A stretch of DNA of 64,000 bases, taken from Planococcus lenghuensis. GTDB taxonomy: Bacteria > Bacillota > Bacilli > Bacillales_A > Planococcaceae. The notes below the pieces were generated by a model. The model was not told the origin of the DNA. It saw only the letters and a program-made list of their open reading frames with translations, and ran no database searches. The translations under genes and the position numbers were made by a program. The stretch spans positions 3,638,001 through 3,702,000 of the forward strand of contig NZ_CP019640.1 in NCBI RefSeq assembly GCF_001999905.1, written 5' to 3'. Below, one piece after another: positions 8,583 through 16,432 of this stretch; positions within the stretch are counted from its first letter, which is position 1; each line of letters opens with the position of its first letter.

Positions 8583-9208
8583 AGCTGAACACCTTCTTCT
8601 TTAATGACTTGCGCTAATGATGAAAACAGGTAGTAAGACGAAACCGAACCCGGATCGAGATGACCGATGGAGCGGTCACCTAAATAGGAAGCTCTGCCTT
8701 TTTTAGCTTTCAAGTTTTTCGTATTTTCCATTGCAGCCTTTGCCGCTTCCTCAAAATCGTCTGCATCCAGCGCTTCCCGTCCCTTCAAGTACGTCAGCAG
8801 TGGTGACCAGACATCGACCATCGTCTTATCGCCTTCCTCGGCCTTCCCTCTTAATATAAGTCCGTTCAGGCCGGCTTCTACACCTTCTACAAATGAACCA
8901 TAATCGATTTCCTCTTTCCCTTGCACAGCGCCGGAAAACTTGAGCAATGCCGTTCCAAATAGCGGACCGGCTGCACCGCCCACTTTCGATAACAGCGTCA
9001 TTGACCAGTCTTTAATCAGATCGGCAACCGCTGTGTATTCCGTTGACGAGATTTTATTGACCGTTTCCTGGAATCCCCGGGAAATGTTCGTTCCGTGATC
9101 CCCGTCGCCGATTGCCTGGTCCAGTTCCGATAGATACTCCTTATTTTGCTGGATCTGCTCGTTCGTTTTCATGATCCAAGCCTTTACGTCCTCAACTTTC
9201 AATCCCAT
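8579..9208 (-). CDS. dhaL: Dihydroxyacetone kinase ADP-binding subunit DhaL
   Basis: A 209-residue all-helical DhaL domain. The nucleotide/Mg site is in ELDQAIGDGDHGTNISRG (Asp30, Asp35, Asp37), and GGAAGPLFGTALL and KGRASYLGDRSIGHLDPGS follow. It holds ADP/ATP as a tightly bound cofactor that relays phosphate from DhaM to dihydroxyacetone on DhaK. It lies between dhaK (64-bp gap) and dhaM (4-bp overlap). Confidence 0.94.
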   Translation of the reverse strand: MGLKVEDVKAWIMKTNEQIQQNKEYLSELDQAIGDGDHGTNISRGFQETVNKISSTEYTAVADLIKDWSMTLLSKVGGAAGPLFGTALLKFSGAVQGKEEIDYGSFVEGVEAGLNGLILRGKAEEGDKTMVDVWSPLLTYLKGREALDADDFEEAAKAAMENTKNLKAKKGRASYLGDRSIGHLDPGSVSSYYLFSSLAQVIKEEGVQL

Positions 9209-9272
9209 TCCGCCTCTTCCTTTCGTGATGAAATGAGGAGAAACCTGAATCGGATCCTCCCCTGCTGTTCAC

Positions 9273-10262
9273 TTAAAATCCGAGCGTATTCGTTGGTGCA
9301 GCCAGCAGCTCTTTCAGTTCATCATCCAATTTGAGCAATGTGACCGACAAGCCGGCCATATCGATCGCCGTCATGTATTCGCCGACAAACGTTTTATGGA
9401 CAGTGAATCCTTTTTCTTTCAGGAGATCATTCACTTTGCCGTTCAGGACATACAGCTCCATCAATGGCGTGCCGCCCAATCCGTTGATCATCACGGCTAC
9501 TTCATCACCGCTTTGGTGTACACCATCATCCAATATTTTCTGCACGAGCGTTTCCGCGATTTCATCGGCTGATTTTATTTTATCGCGCGAAATTCCTGGT
9601 TCCCCATGAATGCCCATCCCGATTTCCATTTCATCTTCAGCAATCTGGAAACCGGCTTTCCCGGTCGAAGGGATCGTGGCAGCTGTCAATGCCATCCCCA
9701 TGGATCGCACGTTAGCGACTGTTTTTTCTGCCGTCGCTTTCACTTCGGCCAAACTCGCTCCGCTTTCCGCTTTGGCACCCGCCAGTTTATGAACGAATAA
9801 TGTTCCGGCAATTCCTCTTCTGCCTGTTGTGTATGTACTGTCTTCCACTGCCACATCGTCATTCACGATCACCTTATCGACCCGGATTTCTTCCATTTCC
9901 GCCAGTTCCGCTGCCATTTCGAAATTCATGACATCACCGGTATAGTTCTTGATGATCAGCAAGACGCCTTCTCCGCCATCCACAGCTTTAATCGCTTCCA
10001 ACACCTGATCCGGCGTCGGGGATGTGAAGACTTCACCTGATACCGCAGCATCCAACACGCCTTTTCCGACGAATCCGGCATGTGCCGGTTCATGCCCGCT
10101 TCCGCCTCCACTTACGAGCGCCACTTTCCCTTGAACTGGTGCGTCTGCCCGTGCAATGACCGTTGTTCCTTCCACTCGCTTCAGTAAATCGCCATGTGCA
10201 GCCACCATGCCCTTCAGCATTTCCTCTACAATTTGGTTCGGGTCGTTAATCACTTTTTTCAT
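9273..10262 (-). CDS. dhaK: Dihydroxyacetone kinase substrate-binding subunit DhaK
   Basis: A 329-residue DhaK. The phosphate loop is SGGGSGHEPAHAGF with His57, and GMGIHGEPG holds His219, the residue that forms a hemiaminal bond to dihydroxyacetone in this family. It phosphorylates dihydroxyacetone to DHAP, feeding glycolysis. It is the first gene of dhaKLM; no DhaR/DhaS regulator and no glycerol dehydrogenase lie beside it. A CGGGAGGG ribosome site precedes the ATG. The HpcH/HpaI aldolase gene upstream is separated by a terminator, so the kinase is probably a separate unit. Confidence 0.94.
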   Translation of the reverse strand: MKKVINDPNQIVEEMLKGMVAAHGDLLKRVEGTTVIARADAPVQGKVALVSGGGSGHEPAHAGFVGKGVLDAAVSGEVFTSPTPDQVLEAIKAVDGGEGVLLIIKNYTGDVMNFEMAAELAEMEEIRVDKVIVNDDVAVEDSTYTTGRRGIAGTLFVHKLAGAKAESGASLAEVKATAEKTVANVRSMGMALTAATIPSTGKAGFQIAEDEMEIGMGIHGEPGISRDKIKSADEIAETLVQKILDDGVHQSGDEVAVMINGLGGTPLMELYVLNGKVNDLLKEKGFTVHKTFVGEYMTAIDMAGLSVTLLKLDDELKELLAAPTNTLGF

Positions 10263-10470
10263 CGATGTTCCCTCCCGTTTTTTACTGATGGACCTATTGA
10301 AACATTCTTATTAGTTCAAATATATCCATTCAAGTTCCTGAATGCAATTTCTTTACAGTAAAGATGAATACACTCTTTTCTATCCGAAAAACTGATTTCC
10401 AGTAGCTGATTGTTTGTATCATAAATTGAAAAATATGCTCTGAAGATGTATTCCGGCTATTTTTCTATAA

Positions 10471-10524
10471 CAAAAAACAAAAGCTGCCTTATCAGCCAAT
10501 CCTCGCGACTTAAGACAACTTTTT
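10471..10524 (-). terminator. Terminator of the aldolase/lactonase operon
   Basis: On the minus strand a 13-bp stem with G-U pairs (arms at 10511-10523 and 10479-10491) is followed by TTGTTTTTTG. It lies 18 bp after the aldolase stop. Confidence 0.75.
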
Positions 10525-10541
10525 GTGCATTCTTATTAACT

Positions 10542-11330
10542 TCATTTTTCCCTGCCTTCTTCTCTGAATGCCGCTGCAATTCCTTTCCAGGACACCATCA
10601 GTAATGGCCAGTCAAATCCGACTGCCAGGAAGGACATCCCCTGCTCTGCCCATCGGCGCGCCGCCTCAATATCCCGGCTGAAGATACCGGCAGCCCGGCC
10701 ATTTTGCGTAACCGTCTGAACAGCACCAGCAATCAATTCCGTAACGGCAGGGTTATTGACTTCGCCGGTCACGCCAAGATCCGCTGACAGATCGTAGGGA
10801 CCGAAAAACACACCATCGAGTCCATCGAGCTGTGAAATTCGGTCGATTCGCTTAACAAGATTCACTTTCTCTGCCATGATCCATACGCTCGTCCGGGTAT
10901 TTTCCTCTTTCATAAACGTTGCTGCATCAAGAGTGCCATAACCTGTTCCGGGTACGAACGGATTCAGGCCTCTCGTCCCGAGCGGCGCAAATTTCAGAGT
11001 CCGGATTACATTGCGCACATCTTCCGGCGTCTCAGCGCCGGCAACAATCGCCCCATCCAGCCCCCGGTCAAACAGGCTTCCCAGAAACGGAAGATCTTCC
11101 ATTGAACAGCGAACAAACACACGGAGCGCCAGATTCTGGGCGGTATCCACGAACCTGCCCACAAGTTCCTGTGTCGGCGTGCCATGCTCAATATCAATGA
11201 TAAGAAAATCCAGCCCTGCCGCCGCTGCCACCCGTACCACTTCCGGATCGTGGCCTAATATAAAAGAGCCGACTGCTATACTTCCTTGTTTAGCTTCATG
11301 TTGCCTGTCTTTGTCTGAAGAATTTGCCAC
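10542..11330 (-). CDS. HpcH/HpaI family aldolase
   Basis: A 262-residue class II pyruvate-type aldolase. FIIDIEHG-like LDFLIIDIEHGTPT supplies the catalytic His, MAEKVNLVKRI the metal Glu, and FFGPYDLSADLG the metal Asp and phosphate-loop region. Family members split 2-keto-4-hydroxy acids into pyruvate plus an aldehyde, or condense them. It starts at GTG 11330, seven to ten bases after AAGGAG. It is the last gene of the ten-gene enzyme array, 30 bp after the lactonase and followed by a terminator. A retro-aldol step after a lactone-opening step would make chemical sense. Confidence 0.88.
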   Translation of the reverse strand: MANSSDKDRQHEAKQGSIAVGSFILGHDPEVVRVAAAAGLDFLIIDIEHGTPTQELVGRFVDTAQNLALRVFVRCSMEDLPFLGSLFDRGLDGAIVAGAETPEDVRNVIRTLKFAPLGTRGLNPFVPGTGYGTLDAATFMKEENTRTSVWIMAEKVNLVKRIDRISQLDGLDGVFFGPYDLSADLGVTGEVNNPAVTELIAGAVQTVTQNGRAAGIFSRDIEAARRWAEQGMSFLAVGFDWPLLMVSWKGIAAAFREEGREK

Positions 11331-11360
11331 GATGTCCGACTCCTTCTTTTCAGCATTGGG

Positions 11361-12119
11361 TTATGAATAAAATTGCGGGTATTTCTTCCATTCCTTCCCC
11401 TGTTCCTGATCATGTCCGAAGAAAACCGCAGCCCGCTCTGCTTCCGCGATCTTTTGAAGGCGGGCAATGGACCGGGCTGCTTCCTTCTCGTCTTTCACGG
11501 CAAAAGGAATGCCTTCCTCATAATTTGCCCGGACATACACCGCATCAATCGTCAGGAGGATAGCCCCCGAGTTTCTTGTGCGGACCAGCACCGACTGATG
11601 CCCCGGTGTATGGCCCGGTGTGTGAATCAGTGAGACACCGGGCACCAGTTCCGTGTCTCCTTCAATGATCCGGTAATTCAAATGCGGCGAACGGCAGACA
11701 GCCGGATAAGCGCCCTGCTCCATGGCTACATCATATTCAGCCCGCTGCACAATGATTTCCGTGTCAGGAAACAGCGTATTGCCGCCCGCATGATCAAAAT
11801 GCCAGTGCGTGCTGATGATGCCGGCGAGGTCATCCGGTTCATACCCAGCCAGTGCCAGAACTTGATCGGCCCGGTCGGCTTTACTCATTTCGGGTATGAT
11901 GAGCCCTTCATCTTCCGTTCCCGCAAACATGCCATTCGGATCCGTAATGCAGGAATCCGGCATACCGGTATCCACCAGAAAAAGACCGTCTGTCGTTTCG
12001 ATTAAGTACATCCAGATCGGAAACAGCACCTTCTCGCCCGGCGACAGCCGCGTGTTAAAGACCGACCGATCCACATGGCAAAAACCGGCCGGAAGCAATG
12101 TCAGCTTCTCAACGCTCAT
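11361..12119 (-). CDS. AiiA-type N-acyl-homoserine-lactonase family metallo-hydrolase
   Basis: A 252-residue metallo-beta-lactamase-fold protein that aligns by eye with Bacillus AiiA over its full length. The di-zinc motif HWHFDH gives His105, His107, Asp109 and His110. His170 (TPGHTPGH), Asp192 (LLTIDAVY) and His236 (FFGHD) complete the site, and Tyr195 matches the catalytic AiiA Tyr194. Family members open homoserine or other lactone rings. It could quench acyl-homoserine-lactone signals. However, it sits inside a catabolic-looking operon between an SDR and an aldolase, so a pathway lactone is an equally good substrate. Activity is inferred, not shown. Confidence 0.87.
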   Translation of the reverse strand: MSVEKLTLLPAGFCHVDRSVFNTRLSPGEKVLFPIWMYLIETTDGLFLVDTGMPDSCITDPNGMFAGTEDEGLIIPEMSKADRADQVLALAGYEPDDLAGIISTHWHFDHAGGNTLFPDTEIIVQRAEYDVAMEQGAYPAVCRSPHLNYRIIEGDTELVPGVSLIHTPGHTPGHQSVLVRTRNSGAILLTIDAVYVRANYEEGIPFAVKDEKEAARSIARLQKIAEAERAAVFFGHDQEQGKEWKKYPQFYS

Positions 12120-12155
12120 TTTATCGTTCCCCTTCCGCCACCTATTCTTGCCGGC

Positions 12156-12953
12156 TCACATCGACTGCACAACTCCGCCATCAGCCAGAACCGTCTGGCC
12201 CGTCATATATGAATTTGCCGGTGACAGCAGAAACGCGGCCAGCCTGCCGAACTCTTCCGGGGTTCCGTACCGACCCATCGGCACTTTTTCCTGTTCCGCC
12301 GCCTGGACTTCTTCAAGCGGCCGTCCTTCCCGTTCCGCCCGGGCGCCGTCCAGTGAATCCAAACGGGCAGTCTTGATACGGCCGGGTGCAAGATTCACCA
12401 CTTGGATATTGTCTTTCGCCACTTCCGCCGCCAATGTCTTCAACATCGCTGCTGTGCCGGTGCGGATGGTATTCGACAGAATCAGATTCGGGATCGGCTG
12501 CTTCACGGACATCGATGATACATTCAGAATCTTACCCCCTCCGCTCCGCTTCATGATCGGCAGTGTTTCCCGGACCAGCCGGACGACGCTCATAAGATTG
12601 AGATTAACCGCTGCCAGCCAGTCCTCATCTGAGAATTGTTCAAATTGACCGGCCGGCGGACCGCCCGCATTTGTGACGAGCAGATCGAGGCCGCCGAGCT
12701 GCTGTTCCGCTTTCTTTATCAGTTGCTGGATGTCTCCATTCTTTGTGACATCCGCCGCAATAGGGATGACTGTCCCTTTCTGCACGTTGCAGGTCCGGGA
12801 AATTTCATCTGCAACTTCTTCTAAGCGTTCCTGCCGGCGGCTCGAGATGACCACTTGGCACCCTTCGCTGACGAGCGCTTCTGCAATGGCTCTGCCGAGA
12901 CCTTGCGAGGCAGCTGTAACCAATGCACGCTTTCCTTTTAAACCAATGTCCAC
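12156..12953 (-). CDS. SDR-fold protein lacking catalytic Tyr and Lys (second copy)
   Basis: A 265-residue SDR-fold protein with LVTAASQGLGRA as nucleotide motif (the usual first Gly is Ala), NAGGPPAG, and NVSSMS with the catalytic-type Ser. Thirteen residues after that Ser, where the Tyr should be, there is Ser, and four further on, where the Lys should be, there is Arg (LSNTIR). GTG at 12953 is chosen because GGAGGGAATGAA precedes it; a longer frame to 13025 exists. It lies between YciI and the lactonase. It resembles the FabG-like subgroup with an imperfect catalytic tetrad. Ordinary oxidoreductase chemistry is doubtful. Confidence 0.83.
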   Translation of the reverse strand: MDIGLKGKRALVTAASQGLGRAIAEALVSEGCQVVISSRRQERLEEVADEISRTCNVQKGTVIPIAADVTKNGDIQQLIKKAEQQLGGLDLLVTNAGGPPAGQFEQFSDEDWLAAVNLNLMSVVRLVRETLPIMKRSGGGKILNVSSMSVKQPIPNLILSNTIRTGTAAMLKTLAAEVAKDNIQVVNLAPGRIKTARLDSLDGARAEREGRPLEEVQAAEQEKVPMGRYGTPEEFGRLAAFLLSPANSYMTGQTVLADGGVVQSM

Positions 12954-12978
12954 TTCATTCCCTCCTTCAAAGATCGTT

Positions 12979-13254
12979 CTATTGGCCGCTGATCGGAAAC
13001 GCCAGCGGCTGCCAGGCCCGCACATTTACTGTACGGGCACCTGATGTGACGGCCGGATCCTCATTCGCCAGGTGAAGCGCTTCTTCTTCTGAATCACAAT
13101 TATATATGACGAGACCGCCTGTCTTATCCAAAAACGGTCCCGCTTCAAAAACGCTGCCAGCTTCGTACAGATCGCTGATGTACTGCAGATGCGCCGGCCG
13201 GGATGCCGTGTTTTTCTCCTGATCGACTATGATAAGTTCGGCAAGGTACATCAT
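12979..13254 (-). CDS. YciI family protein
   Basis: A 91-residue ferredoxin-like-fold protein of the YciI family. Visible are ASRPAHLQYISDLYEAG (the conserved RxxHLxyl), FEAGPFLDKTGGLVIY and the C-terminal beta strand VNVRAWQPL. YciI proteins resemble muconolactone isomerase in fold and have a His-Asp pair thought to act in acid-base chemistry, but most have no known substrate. The start overlaps the upstream cupin stop by 4 bp, so the two are translationally coupled. The SDR gene starts 25 bp downstream. Confidence 0.82.
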   Translation of the reverse strand: MMYLAELIIVDQEKNTASRPAHLQYISDLYEAGSVFEAGPFLDKTGGLVIYNCDSEEEALHLANEDPAVTSGARTVNVRAWQPLAFPISGQ

Positions 13255-13670
13255 TGCCCTTTCTCCTTGTTCATAAGTTCCTTGAACGCTTCTCTTGGCG
13301 GTGCGAAGGTGTCGATGCAGACCGCCCCTTCTTCAAGCGCCACAGCACCATGAGGCACATTGCGCGGGATGGTGACGGCATCGCCTTCACCGATCACTTG
13401 TTTTTTATCTCCCACTTCAAATTCGAGCCGGCCTTTGATGACATAGGTAATCTGCTCCTGCGGGTGCTGATGCAGCGGCGCCACTGCGTTCGGCGCAAAT
13501 GTGACATAACTGATCATCACCTGCTGTCCAAAAAACGGATGGAGTGTAACGCCATCCGCCGCTTCAAGCGACTGCATATCCGGCATGTGTTCGAATGTCG
13601 GTTCATAGTCGGCTACATAATCATGTGATACTCCTTCTCGGAAATAATCCCGGTTAACGCCCATGGTCAT
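13251..13670 (-). CDS. Cupin-domain protein (paralogue of the 15.9-kb cupin)
   Basis: A 139-residue single-domain cupin. Motif 1 is PLHQHPQEQITYVIKG (two His, Gln/Glu) and motif 2 is PRNVPHGAV (third His), so a metal site is present. The C-terminus DTFAPPREAFKELM mirrors that of the other cupin in this array, indicating gene duplication. The family covers isomerases, dioxygenases and decarboxylases, so the reaction is open. It overlaps the upstream AhpD/CMD gene by 17 bp and the downstream YciI gene by 4 bp. Confidence 0.86.
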   Translation of the reverse strand: MTMGVNRDYFREGVSHDYVADYEPTFEHMPDMQSLEAADGVTLHPFFGQQVMISYVTFAPNAVAPLHQHPQEQITYVIKGRLEFEVGDKKQVIGEGDAVTIPRNVPHGAVALEEGAVCIDTFAPPREAFKELMNKEKGQ

Positions 13671-14082
13671 CTTCCCCTTTCGGTGTTTCCGGCTGTTCGA
13701 ATTCCAGCTTCAATCCGCTGGAAAAAGCGTTCGTGCCGGAGAAAAAATCAATAATTGAGATCATTTCCATCAGCTGGTCCTCTGTCATGCCAAGTTTTCT
13801 GGCGGCAAAAGAATGGCTGTCGATGCAATAGCTGCAGCCATTGACCATCGAAGTCGTCAGCGCAATGATCTCTTTTGTAAGCGGATCGAGCGTGCCATCA
13901 AGCATGATGGTCTTATACCGTTCCCAGTTCACCCGGAGATAATCCGGCCGAAGCGCCATCGTGCGCCAGATGAGCGGGACTTGTTGCCACCCCCTGATCC
14001 ACTTCATTTCTTCATAAATTTCTTTCACCAGTCCCGTGGCTTCGCTTTCAGGCACTTCATTCACTAAGGCCATTTCATCCAC
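13654..14082 (-). CDS. Carboxymuconolactone decarboxylase/AhpD family protein
   Basis: A 142-residue helical protein. The AhpD core motif CSYCIDSH provides a CxxC pair and His, preceded by LTKEIIALTTSMVNG. The CxxC makes peroxidase/disulfide chemistry (AhpD-like) at least as likely as decarboxylation. The N-terminal VPESEATGLVKEIYEEM is typical of peroxidase-related members. Two ATGs four codons apart are possible; the first lies five bases after AAAGG. It lies 20 bp after the atypical SDR and overlaps the cupin, inside the array. Confidence 0.83.
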   Translation of the reverse strand: MDEMALVNEVPESEATGLVKEIYEEMKWIRGWQQVPLIWRTMALRPDYLRVNWERYKTIMLDGTLDPLTKEIIALTTSMVNGCSYCIDSHSFAARKLGMTEDQLMEMISIIDFFSGTNAFSSGLKLEFEQPETPKGEDDHGR

Positions 14083-14102
14083 GCCTTTCGGTATTTAGTC
14101 TG

Positions 14103-14849
14103 CTAGAGGTACTTGGCCATGCCGCCATCGACATCGATTGCTGTTCCTGTGATATAGGAAGAACGCGCGGAGACGAGGAATGCGACAGCCGCTGCAACTT
14201 CAGCTCCATCTCCGAACCGGCCGAGCGGCACATCAAACGTGCCGATGAGTTCATCAAAAAAGCTTTGCGGCTTCCCTTCCCATTGACCGGAATTAACAAA
14301 TCCGATATTTACAGCATTGACCAGGATGCCGTCCGCTGCGAGTTCCTTCGCCAGCGTTTTCGTTAATGAAATACAGGCCGCCCGGTTTACGCTTGAAGCG
14401 AAAAACCGCTTCTCCGGCTGTTTGCCGAATACCGCTGCCATATTGACAATCCGGCCGCCTGCCGGCATAAACGGCAGAACAGCTCGGGAGAAACGGATAT
14501 AAGACAATTGCTTCACCTGGAAATCCGCTTCCCAGTCTTCATCTGTCAGTGTTTTAAATGTTCCCGGATACGCCTTTCCTGCGTTGTTGACGAGCACGTC
14601 AATACTGCCGAACCGTTCACCGACCGCTTCCACAAAAGCGGTGACTGCCTCAGGATCCGTTACATCGACTGACTCCGCATAAAACCGATCCGGCCCCGCC
14701 TGCTCCTGCAGGCCGGTAAAGTCTTCGACGTGACGGCTGCAGCTTGCCACGATGCAGCCTTCGGCAAGTAATTCCTCGCAGACCGCCCGGCCGATCCCCC
14801 GGGAACCGCCGGTTACAAGCGCCACTTTCCCTTTCAAACCCAATTCCAT
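14103..14849 (-). CDS. SDR-fold protein lacking catalytic Ser, Tyr and Lys (first copy)
   Basis: A 248-residue SDR-fold protein with a full cofactor motif (TGGSRGIGRAV) and NNAG. The catalytic positions are altered: NMAAVFG has Ala for the catalytic Ser, and thirteen and seventeen residues later Ser and Arg stand where Tyr and Lys belong (ASSVNR). The paralogue at 12.2-13.0 kb has the same Ser/Arg substitution. This suggests a shared, non-standard role (isomerase, lyase, binding) rather than random decay. It opens the second block of the array, 121 bp after the aminotransferase and past a hairpin. Confidence 0.83.
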   Translation of the reverse strand: MELGLKGKVALVTGGSRGIGRAVCEELLAEGCIVASCSRHVEDFTGLQEQAGPDRFYAESVDVTDPEAVTAFVEAVGERFGSIDVLVNNAGKAYPGTFKTLTDEDWEADFQVKQLSYIRFSRAVLPFMPAGGRIVNMAAVFGKQPEKRFFASSVNRAACISLTKTLAKELAADGILVNAVNIGFVNSGQWEGKPQSFFDELIGTFDVPLGRFGDGAEVAAAVAFLVSARSSYITGTAIDVDGGMAKYL

Positions 14850-14904
14850 TGTTCTGCTCCTCTCATTCCGCCCGGTCTGTTCCTGCGGATGTCCGTAGAT
14901 TCAT

Positions 14905-14963
14905 TGAAAACAAAGAGACCTCATCAGGGACCGGCTGACCGCCAGTCCCTTCCCGAGGCTCTT
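14905..14963 (-). terminator. Internal hairpin/terminator within the enzyme array
   Basis: After the aminotransferase stop the minus strand forms a long imperfect stem between 14957-14963 and 14913-14919, with inner arms pairing gggac-ggc with gcc-gtccc, followed by TTTGTTTTC. It would end or attenuate the ligase-cupin-aminotransferase transcript before the seven downstream genes. Confidence 0.65.
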
Positions 14964-14970
14964 CGTGGAA

Positions 14971-15933
14971 TTATTTATAGACAGGTGTCAGCCAGTCTGC
15001 ATACCGTTCATCCAGTCCGCGTACCGCTTTATAATATACAGTCTGCAGTTGCGCTGTAATCGATCCGAGTTCACCGCTGCCGACTTTCCGTCGGTCGACG
15101 GATGATACCGACGCAATCTGAACACCCGTCCCAGCTAGGAAAATCTCATCTGCAACGTACAGTTCGGTCCGGTCAACGGCGCGCACTTCGTAAGCGATAC
15201 CAAGATCTTCCGCCACCTGCAGCACGGCCCGGCGCGTGATGCCTTCCAGAATATCTGCGGTGACGGGTGTTGTAATAATCGTATTGTCCCGTACGATGAA
15301 CAGGTTGGAAGAACTGGCTTCTGACAGCTGACCATCGGCTGACAGCATGATCGCTTCGTCATAGCCGTCGGCCGATGCCGCATCATTCGCCAGCGCGGCA
15401 TTAATATAGGCACCGGTCACTTTGGCCCGTGATGGAATCGTATTATCAGAAATGCGCTGCCAGCTTGAGACGACGAGCGCCAAGTCTTCCGTTTTCACAT
15501 AATCCCCCATGGGCACCGTGAAAATCGCCAGTTCATCCCGCAGTCCGCCGAGTGTGACTTTAATGACCCGGGAGGCTTTAAAAGCCATCGGCCGGATATA
15601 GACATTCCCTTGGTACTCGTTTTTCTCGAGCACTTTCACCGTCCACTCCACCAGTTCTTCCGCTGTATAAGGACACTCGATTTTCAGGATGCGGCATGAT
15701 TTGATCAGCCGCTGGAAATGCTCCAGCGCTTTCAGCATATACAGCTGCCCCTGCTCGGCATTCCAGTAGGCCCGGATTCCTTCAAAGCAGCCGGTCCCGT
15801 AGTTTAGTGCATGTGTCGATATGTTGATATTCGCGTTATCCAGCGGCATGATTTCCCCTTTGAAGAAACAGTACCCGCCGGTGATTTCTGCTGTTGGTGA
15901 TGGTCCTTGCGCTGCTGTCTCCCGTGCTGTCAT
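14971..15933 (-). CDS. Class IV PLP aminotransferase, branched-chain type
   Basis: A 320-residue fold-type IV PLP enzyme of the IlvE group. It shows THALNYGTGCFEGIRAYW, YIRPMAFKASRVI, the PLP lysine in SRAKVTGAYINAAL, EASSSNLFIV and LEGITRRAVL. IlvE-type enzymes move amino groups between branched-chain amino acids and 2-oxoglutarate; related members act on other substrates. The start overlaps the upstream cupin stop by 4 bp. Its place between a glutamine-synthetase-like ligase and atypical SDRs suggests a dedicated pathway role rather than general isoleucine/valine synthesis. Confidence 0.88.
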   Translation of the reverse strand: MTARETAAQGPSPTAEITGGYCFFKGEIMPLDNANINISTHALNYGTGCFEGIRAYWNAEQGQLYMLKALEHFQRLIKSCRILKIECPYTAEELVEWTVKVLEKNEYQGNVYIRPMAFKASRVIKVTLGGLRDELAIFTVPMGDYVKTEDLALVVSSWQRISDNTIPSRAKVTGAYINAALANDAASADGYDEAIMLSADGQLSEASSSNLFIVRDNTIITTPVTADILEGITRRAVLQVAEDLGIAYEVRAVDRTELYVADEIFLAGTGVQIASVSSVDRRKVGSGELGSITAQLQTVYYKAVRGLDERYADWLTPVYK

Positions 15934-16394
15934 TTCTCTCCCTCTTCCTCCTCCATTTTACGGAGGGCTTCATCCATCATCTTTTTATAGCCCGTCCGCG
16001 GCGGGGAAAAGATATCAAGCGCTACGCATCCTTTTTCGTATGTAACTGCACCGTGCGGAACGTTCGGCGGCACCACATAGACGTCGCCTTTACGGATCAT
16101 TTTCTTCACGCCATTGAGTTCAAACTCATACTCGCCTTCAATCATCGTCCCGATCTGCTCTTCCGGATGTGAATGGACAGGGGCTACACTGTTCGGCTCC
16201 ATATAAACAAAACTGAGCTGAACATTTTCCCCGAATACCGGTTTCAGTCCGAGCCCTTCCACCACTTTCAGCAGCGGGATATCGTCCGTGTTCAAATGCC
16301 GGGGCTGAAAATCACCGGCCACTTCAACAACATTTTCTTCAGGCGGCGCAAAATAACCGCCTGTCCCGATACCTTCTTTCTTTTCCTTGCTCAT
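15930..16394 (-). CDS. Cupin-domain protein
   Basis: A 154-residue single-domain cupin starting MSKEKKEGIGTG after an AAAGGAGTGG ribosome site. Metal ligands are in PVHSHPEEQIGTMIEG and PPNVPHGAV. The tail DIFSPPRTGYKKMM parallels the cupin at 13.3-13.7 kb. The N-terminal 40 residues (PEENVVEVAGDFQPRHLN) are not found in the paralogue. The catalytic reaction is unknown. It lies 38 bp after the glutamine-synthetase-like gene and overlaps the aminotransferase by 4 bp. Confidence 0.85.
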   Translation of the reverse strand: MSKEKKEGIGTGGYFAPPEENVVEVAGDFQPRHLNTDDIPLLKVVEGLGLKPVFGENVQLSFVYMEPNSVAPVHSHPEEQIGTMIEGEYEFELNGVKKMIRKGDVYVVPPNVPHGAVTYEKGCVALDIFSPPRTGYKKMMDEALRKMEEEEGEK

Positions 16395-16432
16395 CCCATC
16401 CACTCCTTTTGATTTCTCGGCTGTGCATGGCC

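Noticed and set aside
13654-14082. True 4-carboxymuconolactone decarboxylase and beta-ketoadipate pathway
   Set aside because: The CxxC-x3-H motif points to the AhpD-like branch, and no muconate cycloisomerase, thiolase or CoA-transferase is nearby.
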